Origin: Ga0077530 sp046293075
GTDB taxonomy: Bacteria > Pseudomonadota > Alphaproteobacteria > Rhizobiales > Hyphomicrobiaceae
Assembly: GCA_046293075.1 (NCBI GenBank)
Contig: JBKBPL010000023.1
Location: forward strand, 4,158-68,157
DNA length: 64,000 nt
Direction of reading: 5' to 3'
In this document: positions 16,997-26,153 of the stretch, piece by piece
Layout of the letters: each line of letters opens with the position of its first letter
How positions within the stretch are numbered: position 1 is the first letter of the stretch
Notes under the pieces: generated by a model
Told to the model about the DNA's origin: nothing
The model's input: the letters and a program-made list of their open reading frames with translations, nothing else
Database searches by the model: none
Translations under genes and position numbers: made by a program

Positions 16997-18295
16997 TCAC
17001 GCCGAGGCTGCAGAAGTCACGGGGATCTGCACCCGGCGGAAGGTCGCTCGGCGCGCAGCCATCACGATGCCGATGACGATCAGGTTCAGGACGCCGATAG
17101 CTCCAGCGAGAAAAAAGGCCGCGACGTAGCTGCCGGTGCTGTCGAAAAGCGCGCCGCCCGCGTAGCCGCCCACGCCCATGCCGAGCCAGGCGACGAGCAT
17201 GACAAGCCCGAGCGCGCTGCCGAACCGCTGCTCGGGAACGGCTTGACGAATGCACAGGACGAGGCACGTCATGTTGCCGGCAAAGCCAAAGCCGAAGACG
17301 GCCGACAGTGTCAGGATGGAGGCGCTGTCGTCGAGCAGCGGATAGGCGGCAACTGCCATCGTCTGGAGCAGCGAGGCGCCGGCGTAGCTCGCCAGATAGC
17401 CGATCCGGTCTGCGAGTAGACCGAAGCAGACGCGCCCGGCCGTGCCGAACAGCATGGCGACGAGCAGGCTCGTGGCGCCGACGGATGGTGACCCGCAGAC
17501 GATCGTGACGAAGCTCGCCAAGTGAACGAGTGGGATGCCCATGCAGGCGCAGCAGAGGAATGCGGCCAGCGACAGGAGGGCGATGCGCTGCCGCGCCGCG
17601 CCGTGGGGATCATGCGCGGTGAGTGTCGATGCGCGCCGCTCCGGCGGGTGCACACGCTCGGGGCGCCGGACCAGTGGCAGGCTGACGGCAAGCAAAGCAA
17701 ACATCACCACGGCAATGGTGAGATAGGCGGCGCGCCATCCGATGCCGTCGATGAGGAAGTTGGCGGAGAACGGCACTACGCCCTGCCCGAGCGCGCCACC
17801 GGCGGTGACAATTCCAACGGCCAGGCCTCTGCGGACCTCGAACCACTCGCCGGTTGCAGTGAGGAGCGGCGCATAGAGCACGGCAAAGCCGAAGCCGCCG
17901 AGGATCGCGTTGGCGAGGTAGAGGTGCCAGAGGGACTGAGTGGCGGACATGGCAAGGACCGAAAGCACCATGCCCGAGCCGCCAATCGCGAGAAGTGTGC
18001 GGATCTTCATCCGATCCGAGGCCCAGCCCCAGCCGAGGCCGCCGAGTGCCATGCCGGCGGAAGCAATCGCATAGGCGAGACTGATCTCGGCGCGCGTCCA
18101 CCCAAACTGTGCTTCAAGGGGACGCATGAAGATCGACGTCAGTGCGAGGCTGCCGAAACCGAGAGCCATCGCAAGGGTGGCCCCGACAACGACCACGACG
18201 CCGCGCCGGGCCGATGGAAGGTCGCCAGAGGCACGGGCCGATGGAAGGTCGCCAGAGGCAAAAGACTTCGGCGCGTGCCGCGCACAGCTGCTCAT
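16997..18295 (-). CDS. MFS transporter
   Basis: About 432 residues with twelve hydrophobic segments. The loop 2-3 motif WGWASDRMKIRTLLAIGG is the signature of the major facilitator superfamily, and a second-half copy is FGLLADRIGYLASYAG. The pattern resembles monocarboxylate/oxalate-formate type carriers (MFS_1). I start it at 18295, where GAGGAG lies eight bases upstream; frames open 20 codons further. The cytoplasmic N-terminus carries a duplicated nine-residue repeat. It heads the minus-strand run that continues with cysteine synthase-glutaredoxin, so it may import or export a sulfur compound. Confidence 0.85.
   Translation of the reverse strand: MSSCARHAPKSFASGDLPSARASGDLPSARRGVVVVVGATLAMALGFGSLALTSIFMRPLEAQFGWTRAEISLAYAIASAGMALGGLGWGWASDRMKIRTLLAIGGSGMVLSVLAMSATQSLWHLYLANAILGGFGFAVLYAPLLTATGEWFEVRRGLAVGIVTAGGALGQGVVPFSANFLIDGIGWRAAYLTIAVVMFALLAVSLPLVRRPERVHPPERRASTLTAHDPHGAARQRIALLSLAAFLCCACMGIPLVHLASFVTIVCGSPSVGATSLLVAMLFGTAGRVCFGLLADRIGYLASYAGASLLQTMAVAAYPLLDDSASILTLSAVFGFGFAGNMTCLVLCIRQAVPEQRFGSALGLVMLVAWLGMGVGGYAGGALFDSTGSYVAAFFLAGAIGVLNLIVIGIVMAARRATFRRVQIPVTSAASA
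18208..18261 (-). repeat. 27-base tandem duplication inside the MFS gene
   Basis: Copies at 18208-18234 and 18235-18261 differ at one base. On the coding strand they encode ASGDLPSAR twice, in the hydrophilic N-terminus before the first helix. The reading frame is kept. Near identity suggests a recent slippage event. Confidence 0.95.
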
Positions 18296-18690
18296 GGTCA
18301 TTCTCCTCGTGTCCAGTTCGTTGCTGGATCTGAACTGAGGCGCGCCCGCTCCCATTGTCCCTGGGTGGCGGGGGCGCCTTAATCGAGGAGGCGGTTGACC
18401 TGCACGTCACGGCGGCGCGGGCGGCGAGAGCCGGCGTTTCTGCTCCCATGAGCTTGGCGGCTGGACGGCAGACGCGCCGCGCCACCGGACGTCAGGGCGG
18501 ATCGCTCCTTCGAATGGGAGCGATATGGGCGGGTGGCCTTTCAGTCGGATGTCGCGGCCGGCGCCATCGTGTTTCAATTGTATCAGGGTATCGGATTTAT
18601 CGGCTTCTGAGCGTATAACGGCGCTGACCCGGGCAGATCACGCAGGGTTAGGACAGAAATTCGCAGTCGACTGATTTGGAGCACGCAGCG
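18296..18690. other. Divergent intergenic region, MFS and hemoglobin operons
   Basis: About 395 bases with no supported gene. It must hold the promoters of the MFS run (minus) and the hemoglobin-cyclase-kinase operon (plus). The AT-richer stretch around 18571-18602 (TTTCAATTG, TATCGGATTTAT) is the likeliest plus-strand promoter. I see no convincing FNR-type TTGAT-N4-ATCAA site or RNA structure. Confidence 0.4.
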
Positions 18691-19047
18691 ATGGAGCAGA
18701 CGCTCTTTGAGAAGTACGGCGGGTTCGCCAAGGTCAGCAAGATCGTCCTCGCGCTCTATGACCGCCTGCTCGAGGACGAGACCATAGGACCCTATTTTGA
18801 CGATGTCGACATGGCGCGCATCGTCGATCATCAGACGAAATTCATCGCCTCCCTGCTCGGCGGGCCAGCCAGCTTCAGCGACGAGCACATTGAGCGCGTG
18901 CACCGGCATCTGGCGATCTCGGCCGCCGATTTCAACGTCATGAAAGACATCCTGCGAGCGACGCTGGCGGCCCACGGCATGGCACCAGAGGACATCGAAC
19001 TGGTCGTCACAGCCTTCGAGCAGCGCCGCGCCCTTGTGGTGGACTGA
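18691..19047 (+). CDS. Group I truncated hemoglobin
   Basis: A 118-residue 2-over-2 globin. LFEKYGG at the N-terminus, Tyr 23 at the B10 position (ALYDRLL), the YFDDVDM...F...LLGGP (35-59) signature and proximal His 71 (VHRHL) agree with group I (trHbN). Such proteins bind O2 and NO and may detoxify NO or deliver ligand to sensors. The ATG at 18691 was preferred to a TTG at 18676 that would overlap the GGAG ribosome site. Three bases separate its stop from the cyclase start, so the globin is the first gene of a four-gene signalling operon, which suggests a gas-sensing role. Confidence 0.9.
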   Translation: MEQTLFEKYGGFAKVSKIVLALYDRLLEDETIGPYFDDVDMARIVDHQTKFIASLLGGPASFSDEHIERVHRHLAISAADFNVMKDILRATLAAHGMAPEDIELVVTAFEQRRALVVD

Positions 19048-19050
19048 GCC

Positions 19051-20097
19051 ATGTCAATCGAAGCCATCAATGAACAGCTTCTGCGCGCGATCGGAGTCGG
19101 CGTGGCGCTGCTGAACCTCGATGATTTCCGCTTCCTGTTCCACAATGATACGTTTGCCGAGTGGTTTGGCGAGCCGGAGGTGAACAGCCAGATCGCGGAC
19201 CTCTTTCCCGCCCTCGAGATTGGAGCGCTGAAAACGGCGCTCACCGAGAGCACGCGCTACACCACCGAGACGAGCTTCAAGCTGCGTCGGCGCACCATGA
19301 GCGTTGCCATGGACTTTAACCGGACGCCAAATGCCGGGCAGCGCATCGTCGTGCTGGTCTGCCAGAACGTCACCCGCATCAAGGAGCTCGAATCAATGAT
19401 CGACTCCTACTCGATGATGGTCGAGCGCAACACGCGCGAGCTGAAGCGCGAAAAGGAGCAAGTCGAGAAGCTCCTGCTCAACATGATGCCGCGGTCAGTC
19501 TACGAGGAATACAAGACGTTCGGCGTCGTGACGCCGCGTCTCTATGAGCCCGTCTCCGTCCTGACCCTCGACTTCGCCGGTTTCGAGCGGACGATCGTGC
19601 CGGCATTGGATCCGGCGGTCATCGTCAGCGAGCTCAACGACATCTACAGCGCGTTCGACCGGATCGGTGAGCAGTTCGGCTGCGAGCGGATCAAGACCAT
19701 CGGTGACACCTATATCACGGTCTCGGGGATGCCCGACGCAATGCCGGACCATGCGCGATCGGTCGCCAACGCCGCCGTCCGTTTTGTCCGCTACCTCGAC
19801 CGGCGCAACGAGAGCCATCCGATACAATGGCAGTGTCGGATCGGCATTGCCACGGGTGCGGTGATCGGCTCGGTCGTCGGCGTGCAGAAGTACATCTACG
19901 ACGTGTTCGGCCCTGCCGTGAGCCAGGCTCTGCGGCTGCGGGCGCAGGCGGCGCCGATGACGATCCTCGCCGGACCGGTCATTGCCGGCCTGCTTGGGGA
20001 CCGGTTTACGGCCACCCCGATCGCAGCAGGCGAGGAGGGCGAAGCTGTCTTTCGCATGGAGATGACAAGCGAGCCCGCAAGGCTGCGAGGTGGTTGA
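19051..20097 (+). CDS. Class III adenylate cyclase with N-terminal PAS-like domain
   Basis: A 348-residue protein with no membrane segment. Residues 1-110 look like a PAS domain (GVGVALLNLDDFRFLFHND), 111-150 form a coiled coil ending in LLLNMMPRSVYEEYKTFG, and 165-345 are the cyclase domain. Metal-binding Asp 174 (LTLDFAGF) and 219 (KTIGD) are present. Lys 215 and Asp 284 match the adenine-specifying residues, so ATP rather than GTP is expected. Transition-state Arg 295 is kept, but the neighbouring Asn is Ser 291. It should make cAMP in the cytoplasm. Globin gene three bases upstream, kinase gene one base downstream. Confidence 0.88.
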   Translation: MSIEAINEQLLRAIGVGVALLNLDDFRFLFHNDTFAEWFGEPEVNSQIADLFPALEIGALKTALTESTRYTTETSFKLRRRTMSVAMDFNRTPNAGQRIVVLVCQNVTRIKELESMIDSYSMMVERNTRELKREKEQVEKLLLNMMPRSVYEEYKTFGVVTPRLYEPVSVLTLDFAGFERTIVPALDPAVIVSELNDIYSAFDRIGEQFGCERIKTIGDTYITVSGMPDAMPDHARSVANAAVRFVRYLDRRNESHPIQWQCRIGIATGAVIGSVVGVQKYIYDVFGPAVSQALRLRAQAAPMTILAGPVIAGLLGDRFTATPIAAGEEGEAVFRMEMTSEPARLRGG

Positions 20098-20098
20098 C

Positions 20099-22021
20099 AT
20101 GGCCGCCGAAAAGAGGGCTGGGAATCCGGCCAACCCGCAGGGCGAGGGTATCATCGAGGAAATCCTCGATGCGCTTGCCGACGGCGTCGCCATCTTCGGC
20201 CGGTCGGGCGCGCTCACGCTCTGCAACGCGGCCTTCCGCGCGCTCAACCCGCGTATTGCCGATCTCATCGTCCCGGGCATTGCATGGGAGGTGCTGCTTC
20301 GGGAGGCCGTCCAGCGTGGCGCCATCCCAGAGGGGGAAGGGCGTCTGCTGCAATCAATGGAGACGTCTCTTCTGGAGACAGAGGAACCTATCCCGCCGTT
20401 CGAGCTGCATCTCACGTCGGGTGCAGTGCACGAAATCACGCTGCGCCATGCGTCGGACGGCAGCTTCATCGTCACGCAGCGCGATGTGACTGAACGCCGA
20501 CAGCATGAGATCAGCGACCAGCAGGCGGACGTCCTGCTCGGCAAGGTGCTCGAGGCGTGCCCGGCCAATGTCGTGATGTCGCGGATCGGCGATGGCCAGA
20601 TTCTCTATCGCTCGCCGGCGGCGACGGAGCTGCTCGGCGCCTCGCGCTGCTACTACGATCACTTTGCAAGCCGGGAGGAACGCGCGGACTTCATCACGGC
20701 GCTGCTGCCCGACGGCCGCGTTGACGATATCCAGGCGACCGGTCTCAGGTCGGACGGGACGCAGTTCCCGTGCTCAATCTCGGCTCGCGTCATCGAGTAT
20801 CACGGCGAGGATGTCATGGTGTCGAACACCGTCGACATCAGCAAGGAAGTGGCCCTGCAGAGGACGCTCGCCGAGCAGCGCGAGCAGATTTTCCAGGCTG
20901 AGAAGATGTCGGCGCTCGGGGAACTGCTCGCGGGAGTGGCGCACGAATTGAACAATCCGCTTTCCGTGGTCGTCGGCCATGCCCTCATGATGCGTGAGGA
21001 GGCGCACGATCCTTCCGTGCTGCGCCGCATCGGCAAGATCAGCGATGCGGCAGAGCGCTGCGCGCGCATCGTGAAATCATTCCTGGCAATGGCGCGGCAG
21101 CTCCCCACGGAGCTCAAGCCGATTGACCTTCATGAGACGATCGACACGGCCATCGAGGCGTTGCAGCTCAGTGCTTCTGGCCTTGTCAGCACAGTCGATG
21201 TCATGTTGCCGGCCGACCTTCCACGCATTCTTGGTGATGCCGACCAGGTGACCCAGGTCTTCATGAACCTGATCAGCAATGCCGATCAGGCTATTGAGGG
21301 CTCGGGCATTGGCGGTCGCATAGCGATTGCGGCTCGCTTTGTTGCCGGCGCTGGCATGGTCGAGATCACGATCACCGATGATGGTCCAGGTATCCCGAAG
21401 GAGGTTCGCAGCCGCATTTTCGATCCCCTCTTCACGACCAAAGAGGTCGGTAAGGGCACCGGGATAGGTCTCGCCTTCTGCCATCGCGTGGTGACGTCGC
21501 ATCGCGGGCAAATCCGCCTCGATCCGACAAGCAGGCCCGGTGCCACGAAGTTCGTCATTCGCTTGCCGGCGGCCGCAACGGATCAGCTGGAGGCGTCCGA
21601 TCAGGGCGCAGTCGCAGGCTTGGACCAAGTGCCGGCTGTCCGCGTGCTCGTGGTCGACGACGAAAGCGACGTGGCCCACCTCATCCGCGAGATCCTCGAG
21701 CGCGACGGCTATCACGTCGACCATGCAGCGTCCGCGGAAGCTGCGTTCGAGCGGCTCGCGCGTCATACCTACGCGCTGGTCCTCAGCGATCTGAACATGC
21801 CCGGGCTGGGTGGTCGCGGCTTCTACGAGAAGATCGTCCGGGAGCATCCCGCTCTGGCGGCTCGGGTCGGGTTCGTGACCGGCGATACCATGAGCCCGTC
21901 CGCACGCGGATTTCTCGACAGTGCGCAGCGGCCCTACCTCGAGAAGCCGATCGCGCCCGCGGAGCTGCGTGCGCTGGCCCGGCGATTGCTCGAGGATGCT
22001 GCAGAGAGCATTGGGCGATGA
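20099..22021 (+). CDS. Hybrid sensor histidine kinase (PAS-PAS-HisKA-HATPase-REC)
   Basis: A 640-residue cytoplasmic protein. Two PAS domains lie at about 20-130 and 145-250, HisKA at 265-335 with His 282 (VAHELNNPL), an ATPase domain at 380-490 (N box NLISNADQAIE, G box DDGPGIP, GTGIGLAF) and a C-terminal receiver at 515-630 with Asp 564 (LSDLNMPG). No transmembrane segment or periplasmic domain is seen, so it senses an internal signal. I chose the ATG at 20099, one base after the cyclase stop, with GAGGTGG upstream; a GTG nine bases earlier is possible. The regulator gene overlaps by four bases. Confidence 0.93.
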   Translation: MAAEKRAGNPANPQGEGIIEEILDALADGVAIFGRSGALTLCNAAFRALNPRIADLIVPGIAWEVLLREAVQRGAIPEGEGRLLQSMETSLLETEEPIPPFELHLTSGAVHEITLRHASDGSFIVTQRDVTERRQHEISDQQADVLLGKVLEACPANVVMSRIGDGQILYRSPAATELLGASRCYYDHFASREERADFITALLPDGRVDDIQATGLRSDGTQFPCSISARVIEYHGEDVMVSNTVDISKEVALQRTLAEQREQIFQAEKMSALGELLAGVAHELNNPLSVVVGHALMMREEAHDPSVLRRIGKISDAAERCARIVKSFLAMARQLPTELKPIDLHETIDTAIEALQLSASGLVSTVDVMLPADLPRILGDADQVTQVFMNLISNADQAIEGSGIGGRIAIAARFVAGAGMVEITITDDGPGIPKEVRSRIFDPLFTTKEVGKGTGIGLAFCHRVVTSHRGQIRLDPTSRPGATKFVIRLPAAATDQLEASDQGAVAGLDQVPAVRVLVVDDESDVAHLIREILERDGYHVDHAASAEAAFERLARHTYALVLSDLNMPGLGGRGFYEKIVREHPALAARVGFVTGDTMSPSARGFLDSAQRPYLEKPIAPAELRALARRLLEDAAESIGR

Positions 22022-22737
22022 GCACGTCAGCGGCACATATTCTGCTCTGTGATGACGAGAGCGGGCTGAGGGAGATGGTTTCGGAGTACCTGACGCGCCG
22101 CGGATTTCGTGTTTCGGAGGCCGCGAACGCCGCGGAACTGCGCGCCCTGCTCGAGCGCGATCCGCCATCCGCCATCGTGCTCGATATCAGGATGCCGGGT
22201 GAGGACGGTCTGTCGGTCCTGAAGAGCCTGCGCACCGAGCGGGATCTGCCCGTGATCATGCTGTCCGCGGCCGGCGAGGTGGTAGACAGGATCGTCGGCC
22301 TGGAACTCGGTGCGGATGACTATCTGGCAAAGCCGGTGGATCTCCGCGAGCTCGAGGCGCGCATCAAGACGGTGCTGCGTCGTGTCGCGCCGCCGGCTCA
22401 GGCCCCGGTGCCGGCAGATGCGCCCTCAACCAAGCGGTTTCGTTTTGGCAAGACGTGGCTCGACATTGAGGCTGCGCGCCTGATCGCTGAGGACGGCAGC
22501 GATATCCCGCTGACCTCGATGGAGTTCAACCTGCTGAAGCTTTTCGCCTTGAACCGCGGCCGCGTGCTGAACCGGGACCAGATCCTCGAAGGCGCGCACG
22601 ATCGGACGTGGGATCCCTTCGACCGCAGCATCGATATCCGCATTTCGCGCATCCGCAGGAAGATCGAAGTCAACGCCAAGAAGCCGGTGGTCATTCGTAC
22701 CGTGCGCGGGATCGGCTACATTTATGACGGCGAGTAG
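22018..22737 (+). CDS. OmpR-family response regulator
   Basis: A 239-residue regulator. The receiver domain covers 1-120 with acidic pair CDDE (11-14), phosphoryl Asp 56 (VLDIRMPG) and Lys 106 (LAKP), followed by an OmpR/PhoB winged helix from about 135 (LTSMEFNLLKLF, RSIDIRISRIRRKI, VRGIGYIY). ATGA overlap with the kinase gene. It is the probable phosphate acceptor and DNA-binding output; target genes are unknown. Confidence 0.95.
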   Translation: MSTSAAHILLCDDESGLREMVSEYLTRRGFRVSEAANAAELRALLERDPPSAIVLDIRMPGEDGLSVLKSLRTERDLPVIMLSAAGEVVDRIVGLELGADDYLAKPVDLRELEARIKTVLRRVAPPAQAPVPADAPSTKRFRFGKTWLDIEAARLIAEDGSDIPLTSMEFNLLKLFALNRGRVLNRDQILEGAHDRTWDPFDRSIDIRISRIRRKIEVNAKKPVVIRTVRGIGYIYDGE

Positions 22738-22847
22738 GCAAGCAGGCAAACCCCCGCATCCGAGGAGTCGCTTGCTCTTCGTACCTGGCGCATCGGCTGC
22801 CCTTTACGGATGCATGGCGCGGCGGCCGCGACGGCGCGGGCGGGCCC

Positions 22848-24740
22848 TCAGTAGGCTTGGAGCGGAAGGCCGCCGTTTGGACCGATCAAGAGGCCCCAGA
22901 TCTCGTTGGCTCCGATCGTAATGGTCTCTTCGAATGGCGGCTTGCCAGCGATCCGCACGACCACGCGATGTGCGCCGGGTTTGAGCTCGATTGACGGTCC
23001 ATCCGTTCCCTTTGTGCCGACGCCTGCCGGAACGTCGATTGTGCGTCCCGCGATGCTCACCTTGCCTGCGACATCCGGCAAGCTCCCGAACAACAGGCGC
23101 GCCATCCCCGGCTTCGGCAGCAGGCCCGATTTGCGCGCCTCTGCTTCCTTGCGGACGGCGAGCGTGATGTGGGTTTCATCGCCTTTCGACAGCAAAGTCA
23201 GGCGGGCCGGGCCATCAGGCGCGTTGAACTCCGCAGCGGTCGTTGCATCCGAGCGCTGCACTTGGCCAACCTCTTTCCAGCCGCGCGCGGCCAGTTCCTT
23301 GCGATAGAAGGCCAGAACGGCTTCGGCTGGCGCCGGGACGACCGCCATTGCCTCGTATCTGAAAAGCGACGTGACCCGACCCACCGAGCTGTTGGGCCTG
23401 GGGACAGGCAGGCCATGGCTCTCCATCACCTCGAGGACCGGGTGGGCCTGCGCTCGCCCGGCCTCGGTCCGCGCCTTGCTCATTGCATCGTCGCCGGTTG
23501 CCTTCGCTGAGACGAGCGCATCGCCTTGCGCCATGACGTGCGTGGCGTTGCCGATCCGGGCAACCGTTACGGTGAGAGATGTGTCCTCGCGTTCGAAAAC
23601 GAGCCCGATCATGGTTGGACGATTTATGCCTTTCGGCGTGAGCGTCCAGCCGGCCTGCGTCAGCTCCGATCGGTAGAAATCGGCGAGCACCTCGACGCTC
23701 AACGGGCTCTTGAACTCGAACGTCCCGCGTGTGGCGTCGAACTTCTGGTTGGTTGCTCTCTCCGGCAACGGGATCGGCGGGTTTACGCTTGCCCGGGATG
23801 GAGCGGCTGATGCGGGCTGCCGAGCGGCGGGGCGCTCGCGCGGGGATCGTGCGGCTGGTTGATCGGGAAGGCTCGGCGCCTCCCTGATGCGCGCGAGCTT
23901 ATCAATGTCTGAGGCCGCACCGATGCCCTGAAGCTGCTTTTGCACGTCGCGCAGCACGTCACCAACCAGCGACTCGACCTGTTTTTCGATGTCACTGGTC
24001 TCTTCGCGTGCCGCGGCCTTCGGCGCTGGAGGCTGCGGGCGCTTTGCCTCCGCGCCGGGCAATAGGCGCGGGGAAACAGCTTCGAGTTTTACGGCAACGC
24101 CGCCGGCGTCCTGCCTTCTCATGAACAGGAGCAGCGGACGTTGGCCACTCTTGGTCAGAAAAGCGCGCTGGCTTACGCCATCGCCTGCGAAGGCGCTGCT
24201 CCCATCTGACGGCTGATGCAGTGCCCAGCCACGCTCCTGCATCTGCGTGACGTAAAATTTCGAAATTTCGTCGAATGACTGGCCGGTGACCGCCTCAAGA
24301 TGCGGGACGTTCGGATCGAACTTGATGTCCGAGCCGTCCGGAGGAAAGGGGATGTCATGACGCAGGGGCGCGCTCACATAGTTGATCGTCGTCGCATTGC
24401 CTTGTCCGGGTGCCGGGGCAATCCTGACACGCAATCCAGTTGGTCCTTTGCGCACGACAACGTGCCTGGCCTGGGGATCGACCGGCGAGCGGCCGCTCGG
24501 GTCAGCATAACCTTGCCAGTCTGCTGCGCGCAGGACGGCCTCGACTGCCTTGGCGGCCGCTTCGACGCTCAGAGACACCGAGAATATCGTCGTCTGAGGG
24601 CTCTCATAGATGACGTTGGCGCCTTTGGGCCGCGGTATTTTGCTGGTGTCAGCCGGATCCTGCGCCGCCGCCTGCGTGCCGCCGACCATGGTGAGCACGA
24701 TGGCGAGCGAACGGACAAGGGCAACGAAACGGAGCGTCAT
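22848..24740 (-). CDS. Secreted protein with three repeated FYxxxLxxxGW units
   Basis: A 630-residue exported protein. Residues 1-26 form a signal peptide ending in AQAAAQ-type Ala sites. Three motifs repeat: FYVTQMQERGW (162-172), FYRSELTQAGW (355-365) and FYRKELAARGW (478-488), each followed by a beta-rich stretch; residues 54-76 may be a weaker fourth. A Pro/Ala/Arg-rich linker lies around 285-330. The C-terminus (545-630) resembles a PEGA-like carbohydrate or surface domain with VDVPAG and PGAHRVVVRI. I do not know the function; a periplasmic or surface binding protein is likely. It is monocistronic as far as seen. Confidence 0.75.
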   Translation of the reverse strand: MTLRFVALVRSLAIVLTMVGGTQAAAQDPADTSKIPRPKGANVIYESPQTTIFSVSLSVEAAAKAVEAVLRAADWQGYADPSGRSPVDPQARHVVVRKGPTGLRVRIAPAPGQGNATTINYVSAPLRHDIPFPPDGSDIKFDPNVPHLEAVTGQSFDEISKFYVTQMQERGWALHQPSDGSSAFAGDGVSQRAFLTKSGQRPLLLFMRRQDAGGVAVKLEAVSPRLLPGAEAKRPQPPAPKAAAREETSDIEKQVESLVGDVLRDVQKQLQGIGAASDIDKLARIREAPSLPDQPAARSPRERPAARQPASAAPSRASVNPPIPLPERATNQKFDATRGTFEFKSPLSVEVLADFYRSELTQAGWTLTPKGINRPTMIGLVFEREDTSLTVTVARIGNATHVMAQGDALVSAKATGDDAMSKARTEAGRAQAHPVLEVMESHGLPVPRPNSSVGRVTSLFRYEAMAVVPAPAEAVLAFYRKELAARGWKEVGQVQRSDATTAAEFNAPDGPARLTLLSKGDETHITLAVRKEAEARKSGLLPKPGMARLLFGSLPDVAGKVSIAGRTIDVPAGVGTKGTDGPSIELKPGAHRVVVRIAGKPPFEETITIGANEIWGLLIGPNGGLPLQAY

Positions 24741-25034
24741 GGAGGCACCTCAGGCGTCGCGAGCAAGGTTGTTTGCCTAGCAGGCCGATCGCACAGTTCC
24801 AAGATATGGCTTGAATATCGGGTCGCGGTTGCCGACCTTTGGTAAACGCGAACGATCGGCCGTCTTGTCTCGGTGGTCTGTTGACGCGGAGGTGGGTGGG
24901 CTTGGGCCGTCCGACCCATCAGAGTTCTCTAGGCAACCTCTGAGCACAGATGATCGCGAGTCCGGGTGCGGTGGCGCCCATCGTCCAGGGCAAGAACCGC
25001 CGGCGACTTCGCGGCCGCGCCATCGCGAGGCACC

Positions 25035-25820
25035 TCAAGCCGACACGGTATCAATTGGGACGACCACGCGGCGATAGAGGTGCCATGTCGCGTGTCCCAG
25101 CACTGGTAACGTCACAATAAGACCGAGAAACATCGGCAGCGCCGACAAGATCAGCAGGATGGCGACCAGCGCCGCCCAGCCGAGCATGGGCAGCGGGCTC
25201 GCAGCAACAGCTCTTAGCGACGTGATCATCGCCGTAACGAAGTCCACGTCGCGCTCCAGGAGCAGCGGGAACGAGACGACGGTTAGAGAGAACAGGATCA
25301 GCGAAAGCGCGGCGCCGATGACGTTGCCCACAGCGAGGAAGATCAGCCCCTCGTTCGTTGTGAGGACAACCCTCAGGAACTCATCGATGGAAGCGAAGGA
25401 GCCGGCATGGCCGAGAAACAGCGCGAGCAGCAGCCGCACCTGATACATCCAAACAACGAGCACGAAGACCGTGACAAAGGCCATCCAGGCGATCTCGCGC
25501 CGCGACTTGACGGTTTTCCAGATGCTGGCGAGTGAGACGGTCTCCCCGCGCTCCAGCCGGCGACTGACCTCGTAGAGTCCCAACGCAACGAATGGTCCAA
25601 TGATCGCGAAGCCCGCGGCCAAGGGGTAGGCCAGATAGGTCATGCGAAGTGCGCCAAGGCACGCCAGGATCGCTATGCCCCCCATGGCGTAGAGCGTCCC
25701 GAAGAGCAGGCCCAATCTGGGCGCGGACTGGAAATCACGAAGTCCTCGTATCAACGCCTCGACAACATCTCTTCGCTCGATCTGACGGATGACCGGGTCA
25801 ACTTTGCCGGATATTTGCAT
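25035..25820 (-). CDS. DUF2189 membrane protein
   Basis: A 261-residue protein with about six hydrophobic segments. It starts MQISGKVDPVIRQI, then WKTVKSRREIAWMAFV and the closing HLYRRVVVPID agree with the DUF2189 family of proteobacterial inner-membrane proteins of unknown function. I start at 25820; the open frame runs 36 codons further but that part is basic and unlike the family. In other alphaproteobacteria such proteins often sit near cytochrome oxidase genes; none is visible here. Confidence 0.8.
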   Translation of the reverse strand: MQISGKVDPVIRQIERRDVVEALIRGLRDFQSAPRLGLLFGTLYAMGGIAILACLGALRMTYLAYPLAAGFAIIGPFVALGLYEVSRRLERGETVSLASIWKTVKSRREIAWMAFVTVFVLVVWMYQVRLLLALFLGHAGSFASIDEFLRVVLTTNEGLIFLAVGNVIGAALSLILFSLTVVSFPLLLERDVDFVTAMITSLRAVAASPLPMLGWAALVAILLILSALPMFLGLIVTLPVLGHATWHLYRRVVVPIDTVSA

Positions 25821-26153
25821 CGCGCGATTTCCTGGGTGGCAGGGCCGACGAGTGCAGGCTTGTAGCTGCTGGGAAATGGCTACACTGTGCCACCGCGCCT
25901 CGATGCGGATCAAGTTGCGCACGCGCAAGCTGCCCGCCGCCCGCGCGCGGCTTCCGGGACGGTCGCCCCACGGGGTTCAACGCGGCAGCATGAAGTGTGG
26001 CCCGGGCCAGCATCGCGCTCAGGCCATGACCGCCGCTCTTACTCCACCGGCTGGGACGCGATCGATGGCACAGCTTACCCGGGCTCGGTCGGCTCATAAG
26101 GGACCAGGGCGGCAGTCAGGGGAGGGGGCGAAAAGCGAAGTGTTTGAAATATA
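25821..26153. other. Intergenic region, DUF2189 to tRNA-His
   Basis: 333 bases with no supported gene. Several short frames open here but lack ribosome sites and have skewed composition. It should contain the DUF2189 promoter on the minus strand. I see no other structure. Confidence 0.4.

Noticed and set aside
18560..18690. Possible FNR or NO-responsive site before the globin gene
   Set aside because: TTGTATCAGGGTATCGG does not fit TTGAT-N4-ATCAA or a TTGA-N6-TCAA half-site pair well enough.
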